Positions 49,088 to 61,812 of a DNA stretch of 64,000 nucleotides are shown one piece after another. The position numbers and the translations under genes were made by a program. The notes beneath the pieces are model-generated. The model saw only the letters and a program-made list of their open reading frames with translations. It was not told where the DNA came from and did no database searches. Source of the DNA: Myxococcales bacterium (lineage in GTDB: Bacteria > Lernaellota > Lernaellaia > Lernaellales > Lernaellaceae); assembly GCA_012517325.1 (NCBI GenBank), contig JAAYVF010000025.1, positions 1-64,000 on the forward strand. Direction: 5' to 3'. Within the stretch, counting starts at the first letter, position 1; each line of letters opens with the position of its first letter.

Positions 49088-49897
49088 TTGGGCGGGATAC
49101 TCGCCATCGCCAATCAAAAAGGCGGCGTGGGCAAGACCACGACCGCGATCAACCTGGCGTCGGCGCTGGCCATGGCGGCCCGCAAGGTGCTGCTGGTCGA
49201 TTTCGATCCGCAAGGCAACACCACCAGCGGCCTGGGCGTCAACCGCGCCGAACTCGCCCACCACGTCTATCACATCCTGATCAACGGTTTCCCGATTGCC
49301 GACGCGGTGGTGCCCACGGCGATCAAAAACCTGCATTTGCTGCCGGCCGGGCGCGATCTGACCGGCGCGGAAATCGAGCTGGGCGAAAAACCCGAGTGGG
49401 AATACGCGCTGGCCGATAAGCTGCGCCCCTTCGCGGCCGACTACGATTTCGTGCTGATCGACTGCCCGCCGAGCCTCGGCCGCCTGACGCTCAACGCCTT
49501 CGTCGCCGCCGACGGCGTACTCGTGCCGTTGCAATGCGAATACTACGCGATGGAAGGCCTGTCGCAACTCCTCGAAACCATCGCCGCGATCCGCGAGGGC
49601 CTGAATCCGCGCCTGCGGCCGATGGGCATTGTGCTGACCATGTTCGACGCCCGCACCAACCTGTCGCGCCAGGTGGCCGACGAGGTCAAAAAATATTTTC
49701 CCGACCTGGTGTTCGAGGCGGTGATTCCGCGCAGCGTCCGGCTGGCGGAAGCGCCGAGCCACGGCATCCCGGTTTTTCTGCACGACATCCGTTCGAGCGG
49801 CGCGGGCGCCTACCTGGACCTGAGCCGCGAACTGCTGCAACGCTGGCCGGCGGCGGAAACGGCGCCAGCGGAAGGAGCGAGCGGCCATGACGGATAA
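49088..49897 (+). CDS. parA: Chromosome-partitioning ATPase ParA (Soj)
   Basis: Predicted 269 residues from a TTG at 49088. Deviant Walker A 'KGGVGKTTT' (about residues 11-19) with the signature Lys, Walker A' 'LLVDFDPQGN', and 'FVLIDCPPSLGRLTLNAF'. Followed by 'VLVPLQCEYYAMEGLSQL' and 'EAVIPRSVRLAEAPSHGIPV', all standard for Soj/ParA. Moves and segregates chromosome origins with ParB. It overlaps parB by 11 bp. No parS sequence was recognised by eye. Confidence 0.96.
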   Translation: MGGILAIANQKGGVGKTTTAINLASALAMAARKVLLVDFDPQGNTTSGLGVNRAELAHHVYHILINGFPIADAVVPTAIKNLHLLPAGRDLTGAEIELGEKPEWEYALADKLRPFAADYDFVLIDCPPSLGRLTLNAFVAADGVLVPLQCEYYAMEGLSQLLETIAAIREGLNPRLRPMGIVLTMFDARTNLSRQVADEVKKYFPDLVFEAVIPRSVRLAEAPSHGIPVFLHDIRSSGAGAYLDLSRELLQRWPAAETAPAEGASGHDG

Positions 49898-50771
49898 AAA
49901 GCGCGCCCTGGGCCGCGGTTTCGACGCCCTGGTGGATCCGACGCGGGCCCGCCCGGCGGTCGAGGCGCGCGCCGGCGGCAACGTGTTGCAGGTAGCCGTC
50001 GACCGCATCAAGCCCAATCGCTACCAGCCGCGGCAGCGCTTCGACGACGTCGCCCTGCAGGCGCTCGCCGCCAGCGTGAAGCGCGACGGCGTGTTGCAGC
50101 CGCTGGCGGTGCGCCGCCACCACGCCGAGGACGCCGACTACGAGCTGATCGCCGGCGAGCGGCGGCTGCGCGCGGCCAAGCTGGCCGGTCTGCGGGAAGT
50201 GCCGTGCCACGTGATCGACGCCGGCGAGGAGGGGCTCGGCATCCTCTCGCTGGTCGAAAACCTGATGCGCGAGGATCTCAACGTGCTGGACGAGGCCGAG
50301 GCGTACCAGCAGCTGATCGACGTCTTCAGCCTGACGCAGGAACAGATCGGCGAACGGGTCGGCCGCAGCCGGGCGCACGTCGCCAACACCCTGCGGTTGC
50401 TGGCCCTGCCGGAGTTGATCCGCGCCTACCTGGCGACGGGCGAATTGACGCCGGGCCACGCGCGGGCGCTTTTGGCGCTGGACCGCGACGACGAAAAACT
50501 GGCCGTGGCCCAGGAAGTGCTGGCGCGGCAGCTTTCGGTGCGCGAAACCGAGGCGCTGGTGAAAACCGCGGCGCGGGCGCTGCGCCGGATGAAGAACGGC
50601 AAGCTGCCGAAGCCGGAACGGGTCCATCCGCACCACCATTTGGCGGAGGATTTGAAGGTGCGGCTGGGCACGAAAGTCCGGCTGACGGGCGGCAAGCAAA
50701 AGGGATCGATCGAGATTTTTTACTATACCGAGGACGAGTTGACCCGGTTGGCGGATTTGCTGATCAAGTGA
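49887..50771 (+). CDS. parB: Chromosome-partitioning protein ParB (Spo0J)
   Basis: Predicted 294 residues. N terminus 'KKRALGRGFDALVDP' is the ParA-activating segment. CTP-binding ParB/Srx fold follows: 'IKPNRYQPRQRFDDVALQALAASVKRDGVLQPLAVRR', 'YELIAGERRLRAAKLAGLREVPCHV', 'LSLVENLMREDLNVLDEAEAYQQLI'. Then the HTH 'TQEQIGERVGRSRAHVANTLRLLALP' and 'LTPGHARALLAL', and a C-terminal dimer domain. Binds parS near oriC. Translationally coupled to parA. Confidence 0.96.
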   Translation: MTDKKRALGRGFDALVDPTRARPAVEARAGGNVLQVAVDRIKPNRYQPRQRFDDVALQALAASVKRDGVLQPLAVRRHHAEDADYELIAGERRLRAAKLAGLREVPCHVIDAGEEGLGILSLVENLMREDLNVLDEAEAYQQLIDVFSLTQEQIGERVGRSRAHVANTLRLLALPELIRAYLATGELTPGHARALLALDRDDEKLAVAQEVLARQLSVRETEALVKTAARALRRMKNGKLPKPERVHPHHHLAEDLKVRLGTKVRLTGGKQKGSIEIFYYTEDELTRLADLLIK

Positions 50772-50870
50772 CCGCCGAACCGACCGAACTTGACAATTTG
50801 GTCCGCATAGGCTACCGAAAAGCGGCATCCAGACCGCGGGCCATGTTAATGCAATCAAAGGGGTTACCCC

Positions 50871-51380
50871 ATGCTGGGACGTAAAGAGCGCGAAGAACCC
50901 GGTGATCAGCCTCAGTTCGTCTCGGGGCCGGTGACAAGGGAGGTACCAAGAATGGCGCAGGATCACGAAGTCGGCACTCTGCCTAAACCCAATACCTTTA
51001 TCGGCAAAGGCAGCGAATTTGTCGGCAAGCTGTCTTTCGACGGCACCGTCCGCATCGACGGTAAAATCGAGGGCGAAATTTTCTCCAAGGGAACGTTGAT
51101 TGTCGGCCCGGACGCGGAAATTTCCGCCAAGATCATGGTCGACACGGTGCATTTGTCGGGTCTCGTGCGCGGCAACATCAGCGCCGCGAAAAAGATCGTG
51201 ATGAAGGCGCCGGGCAAATTATACGGCAACATCCGGACTCCGGTTTTGGTAGTGGAAGAAGGCGTCATCTTCGAGGGTAATTGCAAAATGGAAGGGTCTA
51301 CTCAAACCGAGGCGGCCGCGCCGGAATTGAAACTGGGCACCCGGGATTATCGCGAACCGACGACTTCGAAGACGGAATAA
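50871..51380 (+). CDS. Bactofilin cytoskeletal protein
   Basis: Predicted 169 residues from the ATG at 50871 ('MLGRKEREEPGD', similar to many bactofilin starts); an ATG at 50952 with a stronger GGGAGG site would give 142 residues. The bactofilin core is clear: 'NTFIGKGSEFVGKLSFDGTVRIDGKIEGEIFSKGTLIVGPDAEISAKIMVDTVHLSGLVRGNI' region, a right-handed beta-helix repeat. Bactofilins polymerise without nucleotide and scaffold cell-shape or chromosome functions. Follows parAB, as in myxobacteria-type genomes where it supports ParABS. A TTGACA lies at 50790-50795, a possible own promoter. Confidence 0.92.
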   Translation: MLGRKEREEPGDQPQFVSGPVTREVPRMAQDHEVGTLPKPNTFIGKGSEFVGKLSFDGTVRIDGKIEGEIFSKGTLIVGPDAEISAKIMVDTVHLSGLVRGNISAAKKIVMKAPGKLYGNIRTPVLVVEEGVIFEGNCKMEGSTQTEAAAPELKLGTRDYREPTTSKTE

Positions 51381-51435
51381 ACAACTGGCGTAGCGCAACG
51401 ACACCGATCTCGCTGGCCCTACGCGAAGTGGGTGC

Positions 51436-52983
51436 ATGGTGAAAGTCAGGGCTCTTTTCTTGGCCTTCCTGCTCTGCTTGGTTGCTTCGTTCAGCTGGGC
51501 TCAACAAACTTCCGTTACAAATTTCACATCGCCGGCCGCCGAGAATTCGGCGGCGCCGGCGATGGCGCCTGAAGGCGCCGCGGAAGCCGCGCCGGCGCAT
51601 GGCGTTTCCGGGAGTCTTTTGCCCCTCTGGTCGGCCCTGCCCTTCGCGGGCATCCTGCTGTCCATCGCGTTGTTACCCCTGTTCGCGCCCCATTTCTGGC
51701 ATCACCACTTCGGCAAGGTTTCCGCGTTCTGGGCGCTGATCTTCGCCGTGCCGTTCCTCATTCAATACCGGGGCGCGGCGCTGTACGACCTGGCGCATAT
51801 CTGTCTGATCGATTACCTCCCCTTCATCATCTTGTTATGGGGATTGTTCACCGTCGCCGGCGGCATGATCGTGCGCGGCCGGTTGCGCGGCAGCCCCGGC
51901 GTCAACCTGGTCATGCTGGTCATCGGAACCGTTCTGGCCAGTTGGGTCGGCACGACCGGCGCCAGTATGCTTTTAATTCGGCCCGTGTTGCGCGCCAACG
52001 CCTGGCGGCGCCACAAGGTCCACGTGATCTGCTTCTTCATCTTCTTGGTCTCCAACATCGGCGGCAGCCTGACGCCGTTGGGCGATCCGCCGCTTTTCCT
52101 GGGTTTCATTCACGGGGTCGATTTCTTCTGGACCCTGCATCTGCTGCCGGTGACCGGATTCGTGGCGGCGACGCTGTTGATTCTGTTTTATGCCCTGGAC
52201 ACCTATTACTATCGAAAAGAAGAGCGGTTGCCGGCTGACGAGGGCGCCGCGGAGCCGCTCCGGGTCGACGGCCTGCTGAATCTGGTGTTCTTCGGCGGCA
52301 TCATGGGCGGTGTCCTGTTTTCCGGATTGGTCGATCTGGGCAAATTCGAGCTGGCCGGCATTCACATCGCTTTTTCCAGTCTGGTGCGCGACGGCGTGAT
52401 TCTCTGCATGGGCGGTCTGAGCTTGTACGCCACCCAAAAGCAGTTGCGCGCCGACAACGGTTTTTCCTGGGGGCCGATCCAGGAAGTCGCGATTTTGTTC
52501 GCGGGCATTTTCGCCACGATCATCCCGGCGCTCAGCATCTTGAAGGCGGGCAGCCATGGGGCGGCCGCGCCGCTGATCAACGCGGTGGACAAGCCGTGGC
52601 ATTTTTTCTGGGTCGCCGGCGGCCTGTCGAGTTTTCTCGACAACGCGCCGACCTACCTGACGTTTTTCACCACCGCGATCGGCAAGCTGTGCCCGCCGGG
52701 CATGCCCGAAAAAGTGGCGGCGGGCGTGTTGATGGGCAAAGCGGCGGTTCTGGCGCAGTACCCCGGCGTGGAAAACGGCTTCCGATACCTCGAAGCGATC
52801 AGCGCGGGGGCGGTGTTCATGGGCGCCAACACGTACATCGGCAACGCGCCCAATTTCATGGTCAAGTCGATCGCCGAGGAAGCCGGAGTAAAAATGCCCT
52901 CGTTCTTCGGTTACATGTTCAAGTACTCGATCCCGATCCTGGTGACGACCTTCATTCTCACGACAGTCATTTTTTTCGTGTAG
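51436..52983 (+). CDS. Sodium:proton antiporter (NhaD/CitM-like)
   Basis: Predicted 515 residues. A signal-like N terminus (about 1-22, ending SWAQ) is followed by a short Ala-rich stretch and about eleven membrane segments. Signature stretches: 'ALPFAGILLSIALLPLFAPHFWHHHFGKV', 'GTVLASWVGTTGASMLLIRPVLRAN', 'SNIGGSLTPLGDPPLFLGFIHGV', 'SSFLDNAPTYLTFF' and 'GAVFMGANTYIGNAPNFMVKSIAEEAG'. These match the 'sodium:proton antiporter' branch of the CitM/ArsB ion transporter superfamily. Located between bactofilin and an unknown gene preceding the ATP synthase operon. Confidence 0.85.
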   Translation: MVKVRALFLAFLLCLVASFSWAQQTSVTNFTSPAAENSAAPAMAPEGAAEAAPAHGVSGSLLPLWSALPFAGILLSIALLPLFAPHFWHHHFGKVSAFWALIFAVPFLIQYRGAALYDLAHICLIDYLPFIILLWGLFTVAGGMIVRGRLRGSPGVNLVMLVIGTVLASWVGTTGASMLLIRPVLRANAWRRHKVHVICFFIFLVSNIGGSLTPLGDPPLFLGFIHGVDFFWTLHLLPVTGFVAATLLILFYALDTYYYRKEERLPADEGAAEPLRVDGLLNLVFFGGIMGGVLFSGLVDLGKFELAGIHIAFSSLVRDGVILCMGGLSLYATQKQLRADNGFSWGPIQEVAILFAGIFATIIPALSILKAGSHGAAAPLINAVDKPWHFFWVAGGLSSFLDNAPTYLTFFTTAIGKLCPPGMPEKVAAGVLMGKAAVLAQYPGVENGFRYLEAISAGAVFMGANTYIGNAPNFMVKSIAEEAGVKMPSFFGYMFKYSIPILVTTFILTTVIFFV

Positions 52984-52993
52984 GAGAACGGCC

Positions 52994-53563
52994 ATGACCC
53001 GCGCATACATCGAACTGACGCTCGAAGGCTCCGGCGAATATCTGCACGGGTTTTTCGCCGGCTTCGCCGCCGGCCGCGGCCGGCGGTTCGAGACGATTTT
53101 TGGTGGCGAAGCGGGTTTCGCCGCCGAGGGGGCCGGGCAAAAGATCAAACACGCTCTCGGGCTGGGCGGCGAGATTCACCATGTGCTCGTCGACGGCGAG
53201 GCGGCCGCGGCGTTGCGCGAGGCGCTGGCCACGGTCCGGGTGACGATCCGCGCCGAGCGGGAAGTCGAAGCGGCCCACTTCGACTACCGGTTTGCGATCT
53301 TCAATCCGGAGATCGCCGGGCGTCTGCTGGCCGCGTTGCGGGATCTGCCCGCGGGCGTGCGCCTGATCGGTCACGAGCAGAATCAGGACACGGACCCCGC
53401 GGCCCGCGGCGTCGAGCTGTACTCGCCCGCGCACGACTACGAATTGCGGGGTCACGGGCGCGCCGAGGGCCCGGTGGACAAAATCGTCGGTTTGTATCAA
53501 ATATTGAGCGGCTTCGAGCAAGTCGAACTGGATTCAATGCACGTTACGTATCGCAACCGATAA
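52994..53563 (+). CDS. Hypothetical protein before the ATP synthase operon
   Basis: Predicted 189 residues with GGAG 8 bases before the ATG and 10 bp after the antiporter stop. No signal peptide or membrane segment, so cytoplasmic. Not a family I recognise. Visible features: 'IELTLEGSGEYLHGFFAGFAAGRG', 'EGAGQKIKHALGLGGEIHHVLVD', 'HFDYRFAIFNPEIAGRLLAALRDLPAGVRLIGHEQNQ', 'HDYELRGHGRAEGPVDKIVGLYQIL'. The mix of short strands and helices looks like a compact alpha/beta protein. It sits 19 bp before atpF', possibly in one transcript with it. Confidence 0.75.
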   Translation: MTRAYIELTLEGSGEYLHGFFAGFAAGRGRRFETIFGGEAGFAAEGAGQKIKHALGLGGEIHHVLVDGEAAAALREALATVRVTIRAEREVEAAHFDYRFAIFNPEIAGRLLAALRDLPAGVRLIGHEQNQDTDPAARGVELYSPAHDYELRGHGRAEGPVDKIVGLYQILSGFEQVELDSMHVTYRNR

Positions 53564-53582
53564 ACGGAAGGAAAATTTTTTC

Positions 53583-54014
53583 ATGGATAAGATGGCGTTG
53601 AACTGGACGCTCATCGCGCAGCTTGTCATGTTCCTCGCGGCGATGGGCATCCTCTCGCGGTTCCTGTTCAAGCCGATGCTGGCCGTGCTGGCCCGTCGGG
53701 AAGAGCTGACCGAAAAGCCCCATGAAGACGCGGAAAAGCTCAAGGTCGACGCCGTCGCCGCCCGCCAAACCGTCGAGGAACAGCTCGTGCGGACGCGCCG
53801 CGACGCCGAAAAGCTGCGGCTCGAACTGCTCGGCCGGGCGACCAACCAGGAGCGCGACGTGCTCGCCGGCGCGCGGAGTCAGGCCGCGAAAATCAACGAG
53901 CAGACCCGCGGCGAACTCGACGCCTCGATCGCCCAGGTCCGGCAGCGCCTCGTCGCCGAGGCCGACGAACTGGCCGAACTGCTCACCAACAAATTACTGG
54001 AGATCCAACGATGA
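53583..54014 (+). CDS. atpF: ATP synthase subunit b' (first b-type subunit)
   Basis: Predicted 143 residues. One N-terminal membrane helix ('LIAQLVMFLAAMGILSRFLF'), then a long helix rich in charged heptads (residues 38-140). Forms the peripheral stalk of Fo with the second b subunit. The presence of two different b genes (b' and b) is usual in cyanobacteria, alphaproteobacteria and several deltaproteobacterial lineages. Overlaps the next gene by 4 bp (ATGA). Confidence 0.88.
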   Translation: MDKMALNWTLIAQLVMFLAAMGILSRFLFKPMLAVLARREELTEKPHEDAEKLKVDAVAARQTVEEQLVRTRRDAEKLRLELLGRATNQERDVLAGARSQAAKINEQTRGELDASIAQVRQRLVAEADELAELLTNKLLEIQR

Positions 54015-54589
54015 AACGGTCGTGGCTCTGGCTGCCGGCGGTCCTGCTGCTTCTGGCGACGGCCGCGCCGGTTCTGGCCGCCGAGGAAGAAGGTTTTCTG
54101 GAAGCGCATAAGATGCTGATCGAAAACCTGACCGCCCTCGTCAATTTCCTGATCTTCCTCTACATCATCGTCCGGTTCGCCGGGCCGAAGATGAAAGCCT
54201 ATTTCGACAACAGCGCCGGCGAATACACCGCCAAGGTGACCGAGGCCGCGAAGGTGCTGGCCGACGCGCAACAGCTGCACGAGGAATGGACGTCGCGGCG
54301 CACGAAGCTGGAACAGGAAGTCGAGCGCATCAAGCACGACGTTCAGGCCATGGCCGAAGCGCAGGCCCGCGAAATCCTGGCCAACGCCCAGCGGACCGCC
54401 GAGCGCATCATCGCCGACACCAAGCGGTCGGCCGAGGGCGAACTGCTCAAGGCCAAGGAAGAGCTGCGCGCCGAACTGGTCGAGCAATTGCTCGCCGACA
54501 CCGAGAAAAAACTGCAAAGCCGGCTGTCGCCCTCCCACCAACACATGTTGATCGAAGAGGCCATCAAGAAACTGGAGGCGAGCCAATGA
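54011..54589 (+). CDS. atpF: ATP synthase subunit b (second b-type subunit)
   Basis: Predicted 192 residues. It begins with a signal-like segment ('WLWLPAVLLLLATAAPVLA') and then 'LIENLTALVNFLIFLYIIVRFAGPKMKAYF', the Fo b membrane helix, followed by a long coiled-coil. The extra N-terminal hydrophobic segment is seen in deltaproteobacterial AtpF proteins. Partner of b' in the peripheral stalk. Overlaps atpH by 4 bp. Confidence 0.9.
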   Translation: MKRSWLWLPAVLLLLATAAPVLAAEEEGFLEAHKMLIENLTALVNFLIFLYIIVRFAGPKMKAYFDNSAGEYTAKVTEAAKVLADAQQLHEEWTSRRTKLEQEVERIKHDVQAMAEAQAREILANAQRTAERIIADTKRSAEGELLKAKEELRAELVEQLLADTEKKLQSRLSPSHQHMLIEEAIKKLEASQ

Positions 54590-55131
54590 GCAGCAACGTA
54601 TTGGGACGCCGTTACGCCGGGGCGCTGCTGGACCTGGGAATCCGGGACGGCCACGCCGAACCGTACAGCGGCCAGCTCGAGGCGGCGGCCGCCGCCCTGG
54701 GCGCCGGCCCCGCCAAGAAAGTCCTGACCAGCCCGCTGTACGACCTGGAATTCAAGAAAAAGCTGATCGACCAGGTGACCGGGCCGCTCGGGCTGGCCGC
54801 GCCGGTCGCCAACCTGCTGCGGCTGTTGCTGGACAAGCACCGGATCGGTTTTCTGACCGACATCGCCGCCAGTTACCGCGAGTTGCTCGACGGCTACCTG
54901 GGCCTGATGCGGGCCACGGTCTACACGGCGGTGCCGCTCGACGGCGCGGCGCTGGGCCGGCTGCGGGTGCTGCTGCAGCGCAAGATGGGCCACCGGGTGG
55001 AACTGACCGCCAAGACCGATCCGGCGATCATCGGCGGCCTGCGGGTTCACGTCGGTTCCAAGGTTTTCGATATGACGATCACCAATCATTTATCGCGCTT
55101 GCGCGGGATGTTAAAACACCAGGTTTTGTAG
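54586..55131 (+). CDS. atpH: ATP synthase subunit delta
   Basis: Predicted 181 residues from the ATG overlapping the atpF stop (ATGA). OSCP/delta family: 'LGRRYAGALLDLG', 'PLYDLEFKKKLIDQV', 'LLRLLLDKHRIGFLTDIAASYRELLDGYLGL' and C-terminal 'DPAIIGGLRVHVGSKVFDMTITNHLSRLR'. Connects the peripheral stalk to the F1 head. Confidence 0.93.
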   Translation: MSSNVLGRRYAGALLDLGIRDGHAEPYSGQLEAAAAALGAGPAKKVLTSPLYDLEFKKKLIDQVTGPLGLAAPVANLLRLLLDKHRIGFLTDIAASYRELLDGYLGLMRATVYTAVPLDGAALGRLRVLLQRKMGHRVELTAKTDPAIIGGLRVHVGSKVFDMTITNHLSRLRGMLKHQVL

Positions 55132-55143
55132 GGGATTTCGCCG

Positions 55144-56661
<1,518 letters not shown>

Positions 56662-56670
56662 GGAGCGGCC

Positions 56671-57546
56671 ATGGCGACGCTGAAAAGCATTAAAACACGC
56701 ATCACCAGCGTGAAGAACACGCACAAGATCACCAAGGCCATGAAAATGGTCGCGGCGGCCAAGTTGCGCGGTTCCGAGGAACGGCTGCGCGCCGGCCGGC
56801 CCTACGCCGAACGGCTCGACGAGGTCATCGGCAACCTGTACCGCCGCACCGAAACCGAAGGCTTCCCCTTGCTGGAAGGCAAAAAGGAAGTCAAGAAAAT
56901 CGAATTGCTGGTGATCACCTCCGACCGCGGGTTGTGCGGCAGTTTCAACAGCAACATCCTGCGCTACGCGTGGCAGACGCGGCGCAAGCTCGTCGCGGAA
57001 GGCAAGGAAGTCAGCATCAGCGTGATCGGCCGCAAGGCGGCGGATTTCTTCCGTTACCGCGACGTCGCGGCGCGACAGAAGTACCTCAACATCCTGGGTG
57101 ATCACAACTACGGCCTGGCGATCCGCATCGGCGACGAGATGGTCGAGGCCTTCCAGAACGACACGGTCGACGAAGTCCGCCTGGTCTACAACGAATTCGT
57201 GTCGGCGATCGCGCAACGGATCGTCGACCGGCCGCTGGTGCCGGTCATTCTGCAGAGCCTGGAGCGCCCGGCGGGCATGGAGGCGATCGTCGATTACCGG
57301 TTCGAGCCGCAGCGCGAGGCGGTGCTGGCCGAACTGCTGCCGATGCAGATCCACTACCAGCTCTTCAAGGCGTTTCTGGAAAGCTACGCGGCGGAAATGG
57401 GCGCGCGGATGAGCGCGATGGACGCGGCGACGACCAACGCGGAAGAGATGATCGGCAAGCTGACGCTGCAGTACAACCGGGCGCGGCAGGCCGCGATCAC
57501 CAATGAATTGATGGAAATTATCAACGGGGCGAATGCCATATCCTAA
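56671..57546 (+). CDS. atpG: ATP synthase subunit gamma
   Basis: Predicted 291 residues. Conserved N terminus 'LKSIKTRITSVKNTHKITKAMKMVAAAKLRG', middle 'VITSDRGLCGSFNSNILR', and C terminus 'RMSAMDAATTNAEEMIGKLTLQYNRARQAAITNELMEIINGANAI'. The central rotor shaft of F1. Confidence 0.96.
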   Translation: MATLKSIKTRITSVKNTHKITKAMKMVAAAKLRGSEERLRAGRPYAERLDEVIGNLYRRTETEGFPLLEGKKEVKKIELLVITSDRGLCGSFNSNILRYAWQTRRKLVAEGKEVSISVIGRKAADFFRYRDVAARQKYLNILGDHNYGLAIRIGDEMVEAFQNDTVDEVRLVYNEFVSAIAQRIVDRPLVPVILQSLERPAGMEAIVDYRFEPQREAVLAELLPMQIHYQLFKAFLESYAAEMGARMSAMDAATTNAEEMIGKLTLQYNRARQAAITNELMEIINGANAIS

Positions 57547-58974
<1,428 letters not shown>

Positions 58975-58989
58975 GCTGGGAGTCGCGTC

Positions 58990-59403
58990 ATGGCGGATAC
59001 AATTACGGTCAAACTGGTCACCCCGCACCGCCTGTTGTTCGACGACAAGGCGACCAGCGTGGTCGGTCCGGGTAAAAACGGCGAATTCGGCGTGCTGCCG
59101 GGACACGATCCCTGGTTTCTCGGCCTTGGCATGGGACTGTTGGTCATCACCAGCCCGAACGGCGACGTGAAACGCTATTTCCTCAACGGCGGCTTTTGCC
59201 AGATCGACGACGACAACGTAGTCATCCTGGCCGAGGTCTGCGAACCGTCGAGCGAGATCGACGTCGAGCGGGCCCTGGCGGCCAAGAAGCGCGCCGAGGA
59301 GCGACTGAAGTCGGCCGGCAAGGATGAGACCCTCGACTACGTCCGGGCCGAAATGGCGATGCGCCGGGCCTTGCACCGGCTGGAAATCAACGACAACAAA
59401 TAA
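58990..59403 (+). CDS. atpC: ATP synthase subunit epsilon
   Basis: Predicted 137 residues. N-terminal beta-sandwich ('ITVKLVTPHRLLFDDKATSVVGPGKNGEFGVLPGHDP') and C-terminal helical pair ('DVERALAAKKRAEERL', 'AEMAMRRALHRLEI'). Regulates F1 and couples the rotor to Fo. Last gene of the seven-gene operon; subunits a and c (atpB, atpE) are not in the window. Confidence 0.94.
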   Translation: MADTITVKLVTPHRLLFDDKATSVVGPGKNGEFGVLPGHDPWFLGLGMGLLVITSPNGDVKRYFLNGGFCQIDDDNVVILAEVCEPSSEIDVERALAAKKRAEERLKSAGKDETLDYVRAEMAMRRALHRLEINDNK

Positions 59404-59426
59404 ACGATCTCGACACCCGTTGATCC

Positions 59427-59457
59427 CCGCCGCCCCCGAGGGCGGCGGTTTTTTTTT
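59427..59457 (+). terminator. Rho-independent terminator of the ATP synthase operon
   Basis: CCGCCGCCC (59427-59435), loop CCGA, GGGCGGCGG (59440-59448), then nine T. A perfect 9-bp GC stem 24 bp after the atpC stop. Confidence 0.95.
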
Positions 59458-59460
59458 CGC

Positions 59461-59520
59461 CACCAAAAATGGGGACACCTTACTATTTGTTGGTTTTCTG
59501 AAGGTAGAAAGGGGCGATTT
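59461..59520. other. Possible mobile-element remnant
   Basis: Directly after the ATP synthase terminator is 'atggggacaccttactattt', a string of the kind that often flanks IS200/REP-associated transposase genes in environmental genomes, followed by 'ggtagaaagggg'. No transposase frame follows. Recognition rests on memory of similar strings only. Confidence 0.25.
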
Positions 59521-59563
59521 CAAAAAAATTGGTAGGGTGATCCCGAATGGCCCCCAGCCGCGT

Positions 59564-60481
59564 TCACGGAGTCGGCGCTGTCCCAAGCTGCCGAATTCGC
59601 TCTTTGACCCGAGGTACGAAATTTTCGATGTCGATCGGCGGGTTGTTGCAGTCCCAACCATGCACCTCGCACAAAGCCTCGGCGGCGCGCAAGGAAACGC
59701 CGGGGTCTTGAATGGTCACGCCGTCTTCGTGCGTCGTCGATGGCGGATCGTCAAGCATCGTTACCAGATAGGCGTGCGCCTTCCGATCGCCCAACTTCGC
59801 CAGACCCCAGGCGGCGAAAACCAAATCGGTACGATTACGCGTGGAATCTTGAAAAATCTTTTCGAAAAACGACCGCGCAGCGGGCTGGCCATAGCCGGCC
59901 AGCGCCGGTAAAACGCCGGGAACGTCGCCCAATGACAAGAGCACCGGGAAGTTCACCGGCTCCTTCATCGCGCCGGCGGAGGTGATCGCGCAAATTCGCA
60001 CAAAGGAATCCGGATCGGCGGCCATCAACGGGTTCAACAACGAGGCATATTGCGTCAGTTTGTGGTTACCGACGGCCTGCGCGGCGGTGGCGCGAACTTC
60101 GGGATCCGGGTCGCGTAGCGCCCGGCCCACGCGCTCGGCCGCGTCGGGCAGATCGGCCAGATACGAAAGGACCTCGATGGTCTCTTTCTGGCGACGTTTG
60201 TCGTCGCCGGCCGCTTGATCGAGGGCGGTGACGATCCCCGCTCGCGGCAAGGCGGCCAGGCGCTCGCCGAGAGCGTCGTAAATCATCTCGGCCTCCTCGT
60301 TGGTCGAGGCGGCGCGCGCGGCGATCAGGCGATCCAAAATGGTGCGCAATTCGGCGACTCGAGCGTCCGGCGCGGGCGCGGTCACGGGCGCGGACGCGGA
60401 CACGGCCGACAGGTTCTCACGATGACAGGAAGTCAGGAAAATCGACAAACACAAAATTCCGACGCAAATCGCCCGGCGCAT
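59564..60481 (-). CDS. HEAT-repeat lipoprotein
   Basis: Predicted 305 residues. Signal and lipobox 'FLTSC' (Cys19). After a short Ala/Pro linker the protein is helical, with HEAT-like units such as 'RVGRALRDPDPEVRATAAQAVGNH', 'LLNPLMAADPDSFVRICAITSAGAM' and 'DLVFAAWGLAKLGDRKAHAYLVTML'. HEAT proteins act as binding scaffolds; a cofactor-free structural or assembly role at the inner face of the outer membrane is likely. A TATAAG box precedes the start in the 160-bp AT-rich gap to 60643. Confidence 0.85.
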   Translation of the reverse strand: MRRAICVGILCLSIFLTSCHRENLSAVSASAPVTAPAPDARVAELRTILDRLIAARAASTNEEAEMIYDALGERLAALPRAGIVTALDQAAGDDKRRQKETIEVLSYLADLPDAAERVGRALRDPDPEVRATAAQAVGNHKLTQYASLLNPLMAADPDSFVRICAITSAGAMKEPVNFPVLLSLGDVPGVLPALAGYGQPAARSFFEKIFQDSTRNRTDLVFAAWGLAKLGDRKAHAYLVTMLDDPPSTTHEDGVTIQDPGVSLRAAEALCEVHGWDCNNPPIDIENFVPRVKERIRQLGTAPTP

Positions 60482-60642
60482 CAGTCACCGCCCCCGCTCT
60501 TATACTTTAAACACAAACTTAGCCAGGTTATGACACTGCTGTCCATGGAATTCACAGGGAATTCGGAGGACGCTACCAATTCGAGGTCACAATATTATTT
60601 TTTTTCACGAACACGGATCAATAGGATGGTGAAACGAATTAA

Positions 60643-61790
<1,148 letters not shown>

Positions 61791-61812
<22 letters not shown>

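Noticed and set aside
46643-51380. parS sites or DnaA boxes near parAB
   Set aside because: No TGTTTCACGTGAAACA-like palindrome or TTATCCACA cluster was recognised by eye; a computer search could change this.
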